Position numbers and translations under genes: made by a program. From DATKBT01 sp035546295 (lineage in GTDB: Bacteria; Acidobacteriota; Thermoanaerobaculia; Multivoradales; Multivoraceae), in NCBI GenBank assembly GCA_035546295.1, contig DATKBT010000125.1, positions 248,001-312,000 of the forward strand: 64,000 bases of DNA, in the 5' to 3' direction. How positions within the stretch are numbered: the stretch's first letter is position 1; every line of letters begins with the position of its first letter. Below are positions 1 through 9,070 of the stretch, one piece after another. Below the pieces are notes generated by a model, which saw only the letters and a list, made by a program, of their open reading frames with translations, did not search any database and was not told where the DNA came from.

Positions 1-201
1 GGTCCTCGAGTCGGCCGCCCAGAAGCCCTGGGTCGGTCCCCTGCCGAGCCACTCGGGGTGGCTCATGATGCGCTCGAGGGTGACCCCGGCGCCGTTGGAA
101 GTGGGATCGGCCGGTGTGATGGCGACCGGTGCCGGTTGCGCCATGACCACCGTTGCGAGCAGAGACGCCGGCAGCGCGAGGAGCAGTGTTCTTGGTCTCA
201 T
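1..201 (-). CDS. S9-type serine peptidase, N-terminal fragment
   Basis: Only the first 67 codons lie in the window; the gene runs off the left edge. A basic start followed by a hydrophobic stretch and an alanine-rich cleavage region around residues 5-21 looks like a Sec signal peptide, so the product is probably exported. The segment after it (TLERIMSHPEWLGRGP, then FWAADSR) resembles the start of the dipeptidyl-peptidase-IV/prolyl-oligopeptidase propeller domain, where a 'leucine-rich motif, Asp-Pro or His-Pro, then W-S-x-D-G' pattern is usual. The catalytic domain is outside the window, so function is inferred from a short stretch. The next gene upstream of its start is on the same strand 82 bp away, so the two may be co-transcribed. 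Confidence 0.6.
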   Translation of the reverse strand, partial: MRPRTLLLALPASLLATVVMAQPAPVAITPADPTSNGAGVTLERIMSHPEWLGRGPTQGFWAADSRT

Positions 202-283
202 TCCGTCAATCCTGAAGGGCAAGAATCGGCCGCCGCCGCGACGACGCGGCGTCGGGCCTCTTCCAGAGTCGCCTCGCGGGTCG

Positions 284-1267
284 CTACCCGTCGAGGTAGT
301 TCAGCATCTCCTGAGCAGTCCCAGCGTCCGGATCGTTGGGAGCCAGCTCGAGGAACTTGGTGAGGTGCTGCTTGGCCTTCGCGGTCTCGCCCTCGTTGAT
401 GTAGATCAGGCCCAGCAGGTAGTTGGCCTTGGCGTGATCGGGATCGGCCGCGATGACCTGTTCGAGGCCGGTCTTGGCCTCCGGCATGTTCCCGGCGTTG
501 TAGGCGTCGGCGGCCTGGTTGAAGATGTTCTTGCTGGCGGCCTCGGGGTTCGCCTCCTGCAGCTTCGCCAGCGCCTCCTCCGCCTTCTCCTTGTCGCCGA
601 GCGCGGTGTAGGAGTTGTAGAGGACCTGGTGCATCGAGGCCGCGTCGGTCTCGAGCTCGATCGCCTTGTTCGCCGCGTCGACCGCCTCCTGATGGCGCTC
701 GGCGCGCAGGTAGAGACGCGCCAGAGCGCTGTGGGCCGCGCCCAGGTCGGGCTTCTTCTCGATCGCGGTCTCGAACAGCGCCTCGGCGGTCTCGAGGCTG
801 CCGGAGTTCAGCGCGGCGACGCCCTGGTTGTAGACCTCGACGGCGGCGCCGCGCGCCGCCTGCTCCGGATCGACCGGGGCTCCGGCCGCCAGTGCCGCCT
901 CCTGCGACTTCATGTTGAAGTTCATCCGAGTGTTCTTGCGCGCCGGGATGTTCAGGCCCGGGCTGATGAACTCCTGGTAGCCCTCCTTGGTGAACCGGTA
1001 GTCGTAGGGCACCGTGCCGTTGGCGAGCCGGATCCTGAAGCGGCCGCGCTCGTCGGTGGTGGCGGTCTCGCTGAAATCGGGCCGTTCCGGATCGGTGGCG
1101 GTGACCAGGACGCCCTCGATCGGCTGGTCGTTCTCGTCGAAGACCTGGCCGTTGAGGGTCGCCGGGATCTGGGCTGCGGCCGCGGTCGCGATCAGGAGGG
1201 CGAGGCCGGTCACGACGAGGAGCCGGCGGCCCCGGGTTCCGCGGAGGATGAGGGAAGAATCGGTCAT
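284..1267 (-). CDS. Secreted TPR protein with N-terminal carboxypeptidase-regulatory-like domain
   Basis: The 327-residue product has a basic start and hydrophobic core ending in an Ala-Ala-Ala-Ala-Gln site near residue 33, which looks like a signal peptide. Residues about 36-125 read as a carboxypeptidase-regulatory-like beta-sandwich (NGQVFDENDQPIEGVLVTA, then an 'F-R-I-R-L' strand and a 'G-Y-Q-E-F' strand). Residues about 145-320 hold tetratricopeptide repeats with typical spacing (A-Y-N-A-G-N, A-L-A-R-L-Y-L-R). Such proteins act as periplasmic or surface scaffolds; no enzymatic motif is visible. The ATG at 1267 is preceded by GGAGGT with a 5-nt spacer. It is divergent from the CCA-adding enzyme gene and lies upstream of the S9 peptidase fragment on the same strand. 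Confidence 0.8.
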   Translation of the reverse strand: MTDSSLILRGTRGRRLLVVTGLALLIATAAAAQIPATLNGQVFDENDQPIEGVLVTATDPERPDFSETATTDERGRFRIRLANGTVPYDYRFTKEGYQEFISPGLNIPARKNTRMNFNMKSQEAALAAGAPVDPEQAARGAAVEVYNQGVAALNSGSLETAEALFETAIEKKPDLGAAHSALARLYLRAERHQEAVDAANKAIELETDAASMHQVLYNSYTALGDKEKAEEALAKLQEANPEAASKNIFNQAADAYNAGNMPEAKTGLEQVIAADPDHAKANYLLGLIYINEGETAKAKQHLTKFLELAPNDPDAGTAQEMLNYLDG

Positions 1268-1370
1268 GGATGACCTCCAGCAGGCGAGCTTCGAGTCGTT
1301 GGGAATGCCCCCGCCGGAGTGTCGCAGATCGGCGGCGGAGGCACCTCGAGGTTATCAGAGCGAGCACGCG

Positions 1371-1376
1371 TAGACT
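1371..1376 (+). promoter_or_regulatory. Possible -10 element (TAGACT) for cca
   Basis: TAGACT ends 7 nt before the ATG at 1384, so transcription would begin at or next to the start codon. No clear -35 hexamer is visible. It matches similar hexamers placed 6-9 nt before the starts at 27028, 37331, 58096 and 62887. Confidence 0.35.
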
Positions 1377-1383
1377 CGTCTCG

Positions 1384-2820
1384 ATGACGACGCCGGTGGC
1401 ATCGCTGCGGGACGCGTACGCCCGCTCGGACGCAACGGCCTGGGGGGCCGTGGCCGAGGTCTGCCGGCGCCTGGAGAGCGCCGGCGGGCGGGTGCACCTG
1501 GTCGGTGGCTGCGTGCGCGACGCCCTTTCGGGACTGGACATCCACGACTTCGACCTCGAGGTCTTCCGCCTCTCGCCCGTGGCGGTTCGCGGCGCGCTCG
1601 ACGGCGTCTTCGAGCTCGACCTGGTGGGCGACGCCTTCGGGGTGCTCAAGCTGCGCGGGCTTCCGATCGACGTCGCGCTGCCTCGGCGCGAGTCGAAGGT
1701 CGGCCGCGGACACCGGGGGTTCGAGGTCCACTCGGACCCCTGGCTGTCGTTTCGGGAGGCGGCCGCGCGCCGGGACTTCACCATCAACTCGATCGCCTAC
1801 CACCCGGCTGGCGACGAGCTGATCGATCCCTTCGGCGGAGCTCCCGACCTCGAACGCAGGATCCTGCGCCACACTTCGGAGCGGTTCGTCGACGATCCGC
1901 TGCGCGTCCTGCGCGGCATGCAGCTGGTCGCCCGCTTCGAGCTCGAGGTGGCGGAGGAGACGGTGCGGGTCGCACGCGCCGTGGACGGTTCCGAGCTGGC
2001 GCCCGAGCGCGTCTTCGAGGAGTGGCGGAAGCTGATCCTGCTCGGACGCCGTCCCGGTCTGGGCCTGGCCTTCCTGCGTCGGTGCGGCTGGCTGCGGGAG
2101 TTCCCCGAGCTCGAAGCCCTGGTGGGCGCGCCCCAGGACCCGCAATGGCACCCCGAAGGGGACGTCTGGCGGCACACCCTCCTGGTGATGGACGCCTTCG
2201 CCGGGGCCCGTGTCGGGGCGCCGTGGGAGGACCTGGTGGTCGGATTCGCCTGCCTCTGTCACGACCTCGGCAAGCCCGCCGAGACTCGCTACCTCGAGGG
2301 TCGCTGGCGCTCTCGCGGCCACGAGGAGGCAGGGGCGGAGCCGACCCGCCGGTTCCTGGCCCGCATCAGCCGCAATGCCGCGCTCGAGGACGAGGTGCTG
2401 CCTCTGGTCATCCACCACCTCAAGCCCCGCCAGCTCTTCGAGGCGGGGGCGGGAGACTCCGCCGTCCGCCGCCTGGCGGGCAAGGTCGGCCGCGTCGATC
2501 GGCTGGTGCGCGTGGCCGCCGCCGACGAAGGCGGGCGAGGGCCGGGTGGCGGCGACCGGCGGCCCGGCGCCTGGCTGCTCGAGCAGGCCCGTCGCCTGGA
2601 GCTCGCCGACCGGGCGCCGCAGCCGCTGATCCTCGGCCGGCACCTGATCGCGCGCGGGCTCGAGCCCGGCCCCGACTTCGGACCCATCCTCGACGCCTGT
2701 CTCGAGGCCCAGCTCGACGGCGTCTTCGAGGACGTCGCCGGGGGCGAGCGCTTCCTCGACTCTCTCCTGGCGGCGCAGGCGAGCGAAACAGGAAAGCCGG
2801 CTGGGCCGTCGCACCGGTGA
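1384..2820 (+). CDS. cca: CCA tRNA nucleotidyltransferase with HD domain
   Basis: This enzyme adds or repairs the 3' CCA end of tRNA using CTP and ATP. The 478-residue product shows the class II nucleotidyltransferase head near the N terminus: the GGCVRD motif at about residue 43 and the metal-binding DFDLEVF motif about 15 residues later. The 'RRDFTINSIAY' motif follows and the ERV.EEW(R/K) segment ends the body domain. A C-terminal HD phosphohydrolase domain is marked by CHDLGKP and IHHLK, as in the multifunctional enterobacterial type. Upstream in-frame codons exist from about 1270, but the ATG at 1384 fits the family start. The sigma factor gene begins 7 bp after the stop, so the two may share a transcript. 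Confidence 0.93.
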   Translation: MTTPVASLRDAYARSDATAWGAVAEVCRRLESAGGRVHLVGGCVRDALSGLDIHDFDLEVFRLSPVAVRGALDGVFELDLVGDAFGVLKLRGLPIDVALPRRESKVGRGHRGFEVHSDPWLSFREAAARRDFTINSIAYHPAGDELIDPFGGAPDLERRILRHTSERFVDDPLRVLRGMQLVARFELEVAEETVRVARAVDGSELAPERVFEEWRKLILLGRRPGLGLAFLRRCGWLREFPELEALVGAPQDPQWHPEGDVWRHTLLVMDAFAGARVGAPWEDLVVGFACLCHDLGKPAETRYLEGRWRSRGHEEAGAEPTRRFLARISRNAALEDEVLPLVIHHLKPRQLFEAGAGDSAVRRLAGKVGRVDRLVRVAAADEGGRGPGGGDRRPGAWLLEQARRLELADRAPQPLILGRHLIARGLEPGPDFGPILDACLEAQLDGVFEDVAGGERFLDSLLAAQASETGKPAGPSHR

Positions 2821-2827
2821 GCAGTCG

Positions 2828-3442
2828 ATGACGCCTGCTCGAGACCGAGACGACGATGCGACACTGGTCCTACGATTCCGCGAGGGGGACGGCGAGGCGT
2901 TCTCCGTCCTGTTGGAGCGCTACGAAGCGCGCGCCCGGCGGCTCGCCTACGGCTTCCTGCGCGACAGCCAGGGCGCCGAGGACGTTGCCCAGGACTCCTT
3001 CCTGCAGGCTTACCGCCGGATCCGCTCCCTCAAGCAGCCGTCGTCGTTTCGTTCCTGGCTGTTCAGCATCGTGGTCAACCGGGCGCGCGACGAGCTGCGT
3101 CACCGTGGCCGGTTCGAAGAGGTCGAGGATCTCGAGGTGCCCCTGCGCGAGGCGAGCAACGCTCCCGACGAGCAGCAGACCGCCGAGTCGCGCGAGCTTC
3201 GGGTCTATCTCCGTCGCTTCATCGCCGAGCTCCCCACGAAGTACCGTGAGCCCCTGCTGCTCAAGGAGGTCGAGGGCATGACCTACGCGGAGATCGCCGA
3301 GCTCCTCCAGATTCCGATGGGCACCGCACAGATCCGCATCCACCGGGCTCGCCTGCGGCTGCGCGAGCGCCTGCAGTCCCTCGGCATCCACGTCTCGAAC
3401 GAGGGCATCGGCGTGGTGACCGGGGAAGGCGCGGGACGATGA
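2828..3442 (+). CDS. ECF-type RNA polymerase sigma factor
   Basis: The 204-residue protein has the two-domain build of group 4 sigma factors. Region 2 lies at about residues 22-92 (the L-R-D-S-x-x-A-E-D-V-A-Q-D-S-F core, which contacts the -10 element and polymerase). Region 4 lies at about residues 130-185 (LPTKYREPLLLKEVEGMTY followed by the A-E-I-A helix-turn-helix). It should direct polymerase to a small regulon, including its own operon. The last bases overlap the ATG of the anti-sigma factor gene (ATGA), so the pair is translationally coupled. It heads a run of six same-strand genes ending with two RND efflux permeases, which suggests that it responds to envelope or toxic stress; that link is inferred from position. 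Confidence 0.9.
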   Translation: MTPARDRDDDATLVLRFREGDGEAFSVLLERYEARARRLAYGFLRDSQGAEDVAQDSFLQAYRRIRSLKQPSSFRSWLFSIVVNRARDELRHRGRFEEVEDLEVPLREASNAPDEQQTAESRELRVYLRRFIAELPTKYREPLLLKEVEGMTYAEIAELLQIPMGTAQIRIHRARLRLRERLQSLGIHVSNEGIGVVTGEGAGR

Positions 3443-3969
3443 CCTGGAAGACCACGGCATGGAGGAAGACCCGCAATCAGGCCTGCGACCGATGCGACGA
3501 GCGCCTCTCGGCCTACCTCGACGGAGAGGCCGGGGCTCCGGCCGAGATCGAGTCGCACCTGCACTCCTGCCCCGAGTGTCGCCGCGCGCTGGCGGAGCTC
3601 GAGGACTGCTCGCGTCTCCTCGCGGTCGCTCCGGCGATCGCCGATCCCTCCTTCGTCGCGCGCTTCCGGCAGCGCCTCGACGCGCTCGAGACCGAGCGCG
3701 CCGAGCGCTGGCGGATGATCGCCATCCGACTGATGCCGTTGGCTGCCACCGCGCTGGTCGCGGCGCTCGCCCTCACCGCTCTAGAGAGCGGCGGGAAGAG
3801 CTCCGACGAGAGCTTCACCGCGCTGGAGCGGACCGTGCTCGCGGTGGGATCGCCGCCGGTGCGCGAGTCGATCACGGAAGAAGCGCCGGGCACCGAGCTG
3901 CTGCTCGCGGGCGCGGTCGATTCGCGCAGCATCAACGGTCTGCGCCGCGCCGACCTGCGCTGGCCCTGA
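3439..3969 (+). CDS. Anti-sigma factor with zinc-binding ZAS domain
   Basis: The 176-residue protein should hold the preceding sigma factor inactive. The N-terminal domain carries a zinc-binding anti-sigma pattern: C16/C19, then H40-x3-C44-x2-C47. A hydrophobic stretch at about residues 92-112 (starting I-A-I-R-L-M-P-L-A) is a likely single membrane helix, which would leave a C-terminal tail of about 60 residues outside the cytoplasm as a sensing segment or a target of regulated proteolysis. Its ATG overlaps the sigma factor stop codon. The H-x3-C-x2-C pattern is also found in thiol-redox-sensing anti-sigma factors, so a redox signal is possible but cannot be decided from sequence. Confidence 0.88.
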   Translation: MTWKTTAWRKTRNQACDRCDERLSAYLDGEAGAPAEIESHLHSCPECRRALAELEDCSRLLAVAPAIADPSFVARFRQRLDALETERAERWRMIAIRLMPLAATALVAALALTALESGGKSSDESFTALERTVLAVGSPPVRESITEEAPGTELLLAGAVDSRSINGLRRADLRWP

Positions 3970-3976
3970 ACGGGAG

Positions 3977-4477
3977 ATGAAGATGAGCAGGACGTGGCTC
4001 TGGATGGCGACTGCCATCGGGATGGTGATCATCGCGGGGGGCAGCGTCGGTGTGCTGGCCGACCGCATGCTCCATCGCGACCCCGAGGTCGAGGCGCCCT
4101 CCCGCACCGGCGCGATCTGGTTCGACTGCGCCGAGCAGCCGACCCCCTCCGGGGTGGTGGAGGAGCGCGCTCGCGAGTGGCGGGAGCGGCGGTTGGCCGA
4201 CCTCCAGCAGGAGCTCGGCCTCGATGCCGCGCAAGTCGAGGAGCTGGGCGCCACGATGGAGCGTCACGGAGCGCTGGCGCGCGAGTTCTGGACCTCCACC
4301 CGGCGCGACTACTGCGCGATGCGCGACCTGCTCCGAGACGACGTGAGAGAGCTGCTCGACGCGGACCAGCTGCCCCTCTTCGAGGAGCGCCTGCAACGCA
4401 TCGACGAGCGTGACCGCGCCCGGTACAACAGTGGCGCGCCGCGCGAGGGAGAGCCGCGCCGGAGCAAGCAGCGATGA
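3977..4477 (+). CDS. Membrane-anchored Spy/CpxP-like periplasmic sensor protein
   Basis: The 166-residue product has one N-terminal hydrophobic segment at about residues 6-26, either an uncleaved anchor or a signal peptide. It is followed by a mostly helical, charged domain (DLQQELGLDAAQVEELG, then M-E-R-H and the E-L-L-D-A-D-Q segment). This LTxxQ-like, metal-sensor/Spy-type pattern is typical of periplasmic proteins that bind metals or misfolded proteins and feed back on an envelope stress regulator. It follows the anti-sigma factor gene by 7 bp and overlaps the next permease gene by ATGA. Similarity is by architecture more than by strict motif, so the family call is moderate. Confidence 0.65.
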   Translation: MKMSRTWLWMATAIGMVIIAGGSVGVLADRMLHRDPEVEAPSRTGAIWFDCAEQPTPSGVVEERAREWRERRLADLQQELGLDAAQVEELGATMERHGALAREFWTSTRRDYCAMRDLLRDDVRELLDADQLPLFEERLQRIDERDRARYNSGAPREGEPRRSKQR

Positions 4478-7400
4478 GAACGCTCCCGCCTCCGGGCGGG
4501 CAGAGAGAGCCGGAGGCGGTGGGCGTCAATCCGATCGTCAGGTTCTCGGTCGAGCGCCGGATCACCATGGCCATGGTGGTCCTCGGCCTCGGCGTCCTCG
4601 GTTGGCTGTCGCTGAAGCGCCTGCCACTCGAGTTCCTGCCGTCGTTCTCGTCGTCGAGCATCTCGGTCAACGTGCCCTACCCGTCGTCCTCTCCGGAGGA
4701 GGTCGAGCGCGAGATCGTCCGTCCGCTCGAGGACCTGCTCGGGACGATCAACGGCCTGTCGCAGATGCGCACCAACGCGACCGAGGGCTCGGCCAACTTC
4801 AACCTCGAGTTCGTCGACGGCACCGAGATGGACCTGGCCGCCGTCGAGGTCCGCGACCGGGTCGATCGCGCGCGAGCGCTGCTGCCGGCGGACATCGAGC
4901 GGGTCAACATCAGACGTTTCCAGAGCACCGACATCCCGATCCTGCGCTCCAGCCTGAGCGCCCCCTGGCCGCTCGAGGAGCTCTACGACTTCCTCGAGTA
5001 CACCCTCCAGCCCCGCCTCGAGCGTCTCGAAGGGGTGGCGCAGGTCGGCGTCTACGGTCTTCGCAGCCGAGAGCTCCAGGTCGAGCTGATTTCGAGCCGG
5101 ATGAGCGCTGCGGGCGTCGACGTGCGCCAGCTCTCGAGCGTCCTGCGCGACAACCACGTCAACGTCTCCGGCGGCTACCTGCGCGAGGGGAGCCGGCGGC
5201 TGCTGGTGCGCTCGATGGGCGAGCTGCAGACGCTGCAGCAGATCAAGGCGCTGCCGATCCGGGCCGACGGCCTGCGGCTGGGCGACGTCGCGGAGGTGCA
5301 CCTGGACTTCCCGGAGCGCCGCGACTTCAACTACCTCAACGGCGAAGAGGCGCTGCACGTCAGCGTCAACAAGGTCTCGACCGCCAACCTGCTGGCGGTG
5401 GTCGAGCGCGTGAAGAACGAGCTCGCGCTGCTCCGGGAGGAGCACCCCGGGCTGGTCGTGCGCCACTTCCACGACGCCTCGGTCGACGTCAGGCAGGGGC
5501 TCTCCGAGCTGGGCAAGGCGGGGTTCCTGGGCGGCGGTCTCGCGATCCTGTTCATGTTCTTCTTCCTGCGCAAGCTCCGCACCACGGTGCTGATCGCCAT
5601 CGCGGTCCCGCTGTCGCTGATCGTCACCTTCGTCATCATCTATCTCGGCCGGCAGAGCGGCGTCACCCAGATGACGCTCAACGTGATGAGCCTGATGGGC
5701 TTGATGCTGGCAGTCGGGATGCTGCTCGACAACTCCATCGTCGTCATCGAGTCGATCTTCCGTCACCGCATCGAGCTCAAGGAGGACGCGCGCACCGCGG
5801 CGCTGCGCGGCGCCTCCGAGGTGGCGATGCCCATCATCGCCTCGACCGCGACGACGATGTGCGTCTTCCTGCCCCTGATCTTCGGCAGCCAGGAGAGCGG
5901 GGGTCGTGGCGGCGGCTTCACCCGCTACATGACCGACATCGGGACCACGGTCTGCGTGGTGATGCTCGCCTCGCTGTTCGTCTCGATCACGGTGGTGCCG
6001 ATGGTCGCCGCCTTCCTGCTCAAGGGAGAGGCGCGGACCCAACCTGCCTTCCTGCGCCTGCTGGTCGAGGGTTACGGCAGGACGATCTCGTTCACGCTGC
6101 GCCACCGCGCGGTCTTCAGCATCGGAATCGTGGTCCTGCTGTGGGGCTCGTGGCGGCTCTACACCGGGATCGAGCGCACCTTCAGCCCGCCGGCCGAGGG
6201 CCGCCAGATCACGCTGATGGTCGACACCGCCAAGCAGGTCTCGGTCGAGGAGAAGGCAAAGCTGTTCGACGAGGTCTACAGGCTGCTCGACGCCAAGCGC
6301 CAGGAGTGGGAGATCGCCGACGTCAGCTCCCAGTTCTCGACCGGGAGCGGGCGCTCGCGCGGGCGCGGCGGCTACGGCGGCAGCAACCGGTTCGAGATCT
6401 TCCTCACCGACGAGGAGGAGGCCGAGCGCCGGACCTCCGAGATCGCCGACTCGATCCGTGGCGCCCTGCCGGTGACCGCCTCGGCGAGCTTCAAGCTCCA
6501 GCAGGCGCAGCACGGGCCGCCGGGGCGCGGCGGCGACGTCCGCATCGAGCTGGCTGGCGAGGACGTCGAGATCCTCGAGCTGCTGAGCCCGCAGATCGTC
6601 GCCCGGCTCGAGCAGATCCCGTTCCTCAAGGAGATCGACTCCTCGCTCGAGAGCGGCGACGAGCAGATCCGGGTCAGCGTCGATCGCGAGCGCGCGTTGC
6701 AGGCCGGGCTCTCCACGCAGGCGGTCGCGCAGACCGTCAGCAACGCGCTCTCCAGCCGCGCCATGAGCTACGTGCAGACCGAGGACCGAGAGGTGCCGCT
6801 GGTCATGCAGTACCGGGAGGCCGATCGCGAGACCCTCGGACAGCTCGAGCGGATGCCGGTGTTCGGCGCCGACGTCCCGCTGCCGATCGGCAGCCTGGCG
6901 AGCTTCGACGTCGAGCGCGGAGCCCGCTCGATCGAGCGCGAGAACCGGCGACCGCAGCTCGAGATCTCGGCGGCGACCAAGGGGGACGTCCCCTCGTTCG
7001 CGGCGATGGGCGCCGTCCAGGGCGCGCTGTCGGGTTTCTCGCTCCCGCAGGGATACGACTGGGACTTCGGGCGGTCGATGCGCGAGATGCAGCAGGAGTC
7101 GGGCACCGCACAGGCCGCGCTGTTGCTGGCGATCCTGCTGATCTACATGATCATGGCCGCGCTGTTCGAGAACTTCGTGCAGCCGTTCACGATCCTGCTG
7201 TCCATCCCGTTCTCGCTGATCGGCGTCGGCGTGCTGATGAAGCTCGCTGGTCAGGCGCGTTCGCAGGCCGCCGACATGGGGCTGCTGATCCTTGCCGGCA
7301 TCGTGGTCAACAACGCGATCGTGCTGATCGACCACATCAACCGGCTGCGGCGAGAGGGGCTGTCGCGCGACGAGGCCGTTGTGCTGGGCGGCAAGCACCG

Positions 7401-7647
7401 CCTGCGCCCGATCCTGATGACGGCGATCACCACGATCCTGGGCCTGTCGCCGATGGTCGCGCCCTTCTTCCTGCCTTCGGTGTTCGGCCAGCCCGAGGGG
7501 AGGGCGGCCTTCTGGGCGCCGGTGGGGCTGGTCATCCTGGGCGGTCTCACCACGTCGACCTTCCTGACCCTGCTCGTCACTCCCACGATCTACACCCTGG
7601 TGGACGATGCCACGCGCTTCGCGAGACGCGTCGCGCGCGCCGCCTGA
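4474..7647 (+). CDS. RND efflux permease (AcrB-like, HAE1 type), first of two
   Basis: At 1057 residues this is a full-length inner-membrane RND transporter: TM1 near residues 24-45, a large periplasmic porter loop, a six-helix block at about 340-520, a second loop, and a final block at about 870-1050. The TM4 motif reads GMLLDNSIVVIE, and the TM10 motif LAGIVVNNAIVLIDH. Thus the second Asp of the AcrB proton relay is Asn, and the TM10 Lys is Asn, as is common outside the AcrB subgroup. A Gly/Arg-rich stretch lies in the second periplasmic loop at about residues 625-637. The ATG overlaps the previous stop (ATGA); a GTG at 4519 would remove 15 residues and start nearer the usual N terminus. 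Confidence 0.9.
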   Translation: MRTLPPPGGQREPEAVGVNPIVRFSVERRITMAMVVLGLGVLGWLSLKRLPLEFLPSFSSSSISVNVPYPSSSPEEVEREIVRPLEDLLGTINGLSQMRTNATEGSANFNLEFVDGTEMDLAAVEVRDRVDRARALLPADIERVNIRRFQSTDIPILRSSLSAPWPLEELYDFLEYTLQPRLERLEGVAQVGVYGLRSRELQVELISSRMSAAGVDVRQLSSVLRDNHVNVSGGYLREGSRRLLVRSMGELQTLQQIKALPIRADGLRLGDVAEVHLDFPERRDFNYLNGEEALHVSVNKVSTANLLAVVERVKNELALLREEHPGLVVRHFHDASVDVRQGLSELGKAGFLGGGLAILFMFFFLRKLRTTVLIAIAVPLSLIVTFVIIYLGRQSGVTQMTLNVMSLMGLMLAVGMLLDNSIVVIESIFRHRIELKEDARTAALRGASEVAMPIIASTATTMCVFLPLIFGSQESGGRGGGFTRYMTDIGTTVCVVMLASLFVSITVVPMVAAFLLKGEARTQPAFLRLLVEGYGRTISFTLRHRAVFSIGIVVLLWGSWRLYTGIERTFSPPAEGRQITLMVDTAKQVSVEEKAKLFDEVYRLLDAKRQEWEIADVSSQFSTGSGRSRGRGGYGGSNRFEIFLTDEEEAERRTSEIADSIRGALPVTASASFKLQQAQHGPPGRGGDVRIELAGEDVEILELLSPQIVARLEQIPFLKEIDSSLESGDEQIRVSVDRERALQAGLSTQAVAQTVSNALSSRAMSYVQTEDREVPLVMQYREADRETLGQLERMPVFGADVPLPIGSLASFDVERGARSIERENRRPQLEISAATKGDVPSFAAMGAVQGALSGFSLPQGYDWDFGRSMREMQQESGTAQAALLLAILLIYMIMAALFENFVQPFTILLSIPFSLIGVGVLMKLAGQARSQAADMGLLILAGIVVNNAIVLIDHINRLRREGLSRDEAVVLGGKHRLRPILMTAITTILGLSPMVAPFFLPSVFGQPEGRAAFWAPVGLVILGGLTTSTFLTLLVTPTIYTLVDDATRFARRVARAA

Positions 7648-7690
7648 CCCCGACTCGAGCCGGAGCTCCGAGTCGCTGCGAACTCCAGCC

Positions 7691-9058
7691 ATGAGACGAC
7701 GATCGATCGCGCTGTTCCTGGTGTGCCTGGCCCCATGGGCGCTGGCCTGCAGTCGAAGCGATGCCGACGCGGCCCCGGGGGGCGACGGTCAGGGTGGGCG
7801 CGGCGGGCGGCAGGGGGGCGACTTCGGCGGCTCTTCCGGCGTGGGCGATCAGCAGCAGGCCGCCGTTCCGGTCGACGTCGCGCCGGTGACGCGGCGCGAC
7901 ATCGCCGACAACCTCGAGACCACCGGGGTGCTCGAGGCGGAGCAGGAGGTCGACATCGTCGCCCGCACCGCCGGGCCGATCGTCGAGCTGGCGGCCGAGG
8001 AGGGGCAGTTCATGAAGAAGGGGCAGCTCCTGGCGCGCATCGACCCGCGCGAGCTCCAGGCCCAGCTGGCGGTCACTAGCGTGGCGATCGAGGAGGCGCG
8101 GGCGAACTTCGAACGCGCGAAGTCCTCGTTCGAGGCCCAGATCGTCTCGCGCGAGGCCTTCGACCAGACGCGAGCGCGCTACCTCTCGGCGGAGGCGCAG
8201 CTCCAGAGCCTCGAGCTCCAGCTCTCCTACACCGAGATCCGGGCTCCCTTCGAGGGTTTGATCATCGAGCGCGCGATCAAGTTCGCGGAGTTCGTGAGCA
8301 ACGGCACCCGGCTGTTCCGGATCTCCGACTTCGATCCGCTGCTGTGCTACGTCCAGATCCCCGAGAAGGATCTCGGCCGCCTCGCGATCGGGCAGCGGGC
8401 GAAGCTCGAGGTCGACGCCTTCCCGACGCGCCGCTTCGAAGCGCGGGTCCTGCGCATCAACCCCGTGATCGACGCCGCCACGGGCACCTTCAAGGTCACC
8501 CTGTCGGTCGGCGGCGAGAGCCTGCTGCGGCCGGGGATGTTCGCCTCGGTGTTCCTCGAGACCGCCGTGCACGAGGACGCGCTGGTGATCCCGAAGCGCG
8601 CGCTGGTGCTCGAGAGCATCGGCGACTCCGTCTACGTCGCCGCCGGCGATCGTGCCCAGCGGCGCGAGGTACGGATCGGCTATCAGGAGGCGGACGACGT
8701 CGAGGTGCTCTCCGGCCTCGCCGCGGGGGAGCGGGTGGTGGTCGTCGGCCAGGACGAGCTCAGCGAGGGCACGCCGATCCAGGTCCTCTCCGGGCCGGCG
8801 ACGGGCGCCCCCGGCTCCGAGCCGACCGCCTCGGCGAGCCCGCCCGGCGACGGGAGGAGGCGCGGACAGGGTGGGCCGGGCAGCTCCGGCGGGATGCCTC
8901 AGATCGACTGGGACGACCAGGCCCAGGTGGACCGGATCAAGTCGATGATGCGACAGCGCGGTCTCACCGACGAGCAGATCGAGCAGCGGATCGAGCGGAT
9001 GAAGTCGGGCGATTTCGGGCCTGGGCGCGGCGGTCCGCCGACCGGCTCTCGGCTCTAG
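7691..9058 (+). CDS. RND periplasmic adaptor (membrane fusion protein), probable lipoprotein
   Basis: The 455-residue product links inner-membrane RND pumps to an outer-membrane channel. A short signal ends at Cys20 in a lipobox-like context (A-L-A-C), although the -3 position is not the usual Leu. A Gly-rich spacer follows. The biotinyl-lipoyl-like half motifs (GVLEAEQEVDIVARTAGPI and Y-T-E-I-R-A-P-F-E-G-L-I) flank a helical hairpin at about residues 120-180. The beta-barrel and membrane-proximal domains follow. The C terminus is extended by about 80 Gly/Arg/Gln-rich and charged residues beyond the usual end, including an amphipathic segment rich in Met, Glu and Arg. It lies between two permease genes and 43 bp after the first. 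Confidence 0.88.
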   Translation: MRRRSIALFLVCLAPWALACSRSDADAAPGGDGQGGRGGRQGGDFGGSSGVGDQQQAAVPVDVAPVTRRDIADNLETTGVLEAEQEVDIVARTAGPIVELAAEEGQFMKKGQLLARIDPRELQAQLAVTSVAIEEARANFERAKSSFEAQIVSREAFDQTRARYLSAEAQLQSLELQLSYTEIRAPFEGLIIERAIKFAEFVSNGTRLFRISDFDPLLCYVQIPEKDLGRLAIGQRAKLEVDAFPTRRFEARVLRINPVIDAATGTFKVTLSVGGESLLRPGMFASVFLETAVHEDALVIPKRALVLESIGDSVYVAAGDRAQRREVRIGYQEADDVEVLSGLAAGERVVVVGQDELSEGTPIQVLSGPATGAPGSEPTASASPPGDGRRRGQGGPGSSGGMPQIDWDDQAQVDRIKSMMRQRGLTDEQIEQRIERMKSGDFGPGRGGPPTGSRL

Positions 9059-9070
9059 GTCAGAGTCCCA

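Noticed and set aside
4309..7692. Open frame of 1127 codons on the minus strand, and one of 1094 codons in another plus frame
   Set aside because: Both lie across the RND permease gene, are made of low-complexity Arg/Gly/Asp/Gln-rich sequence with no domain, and arise from high GC bias at the third codon position.
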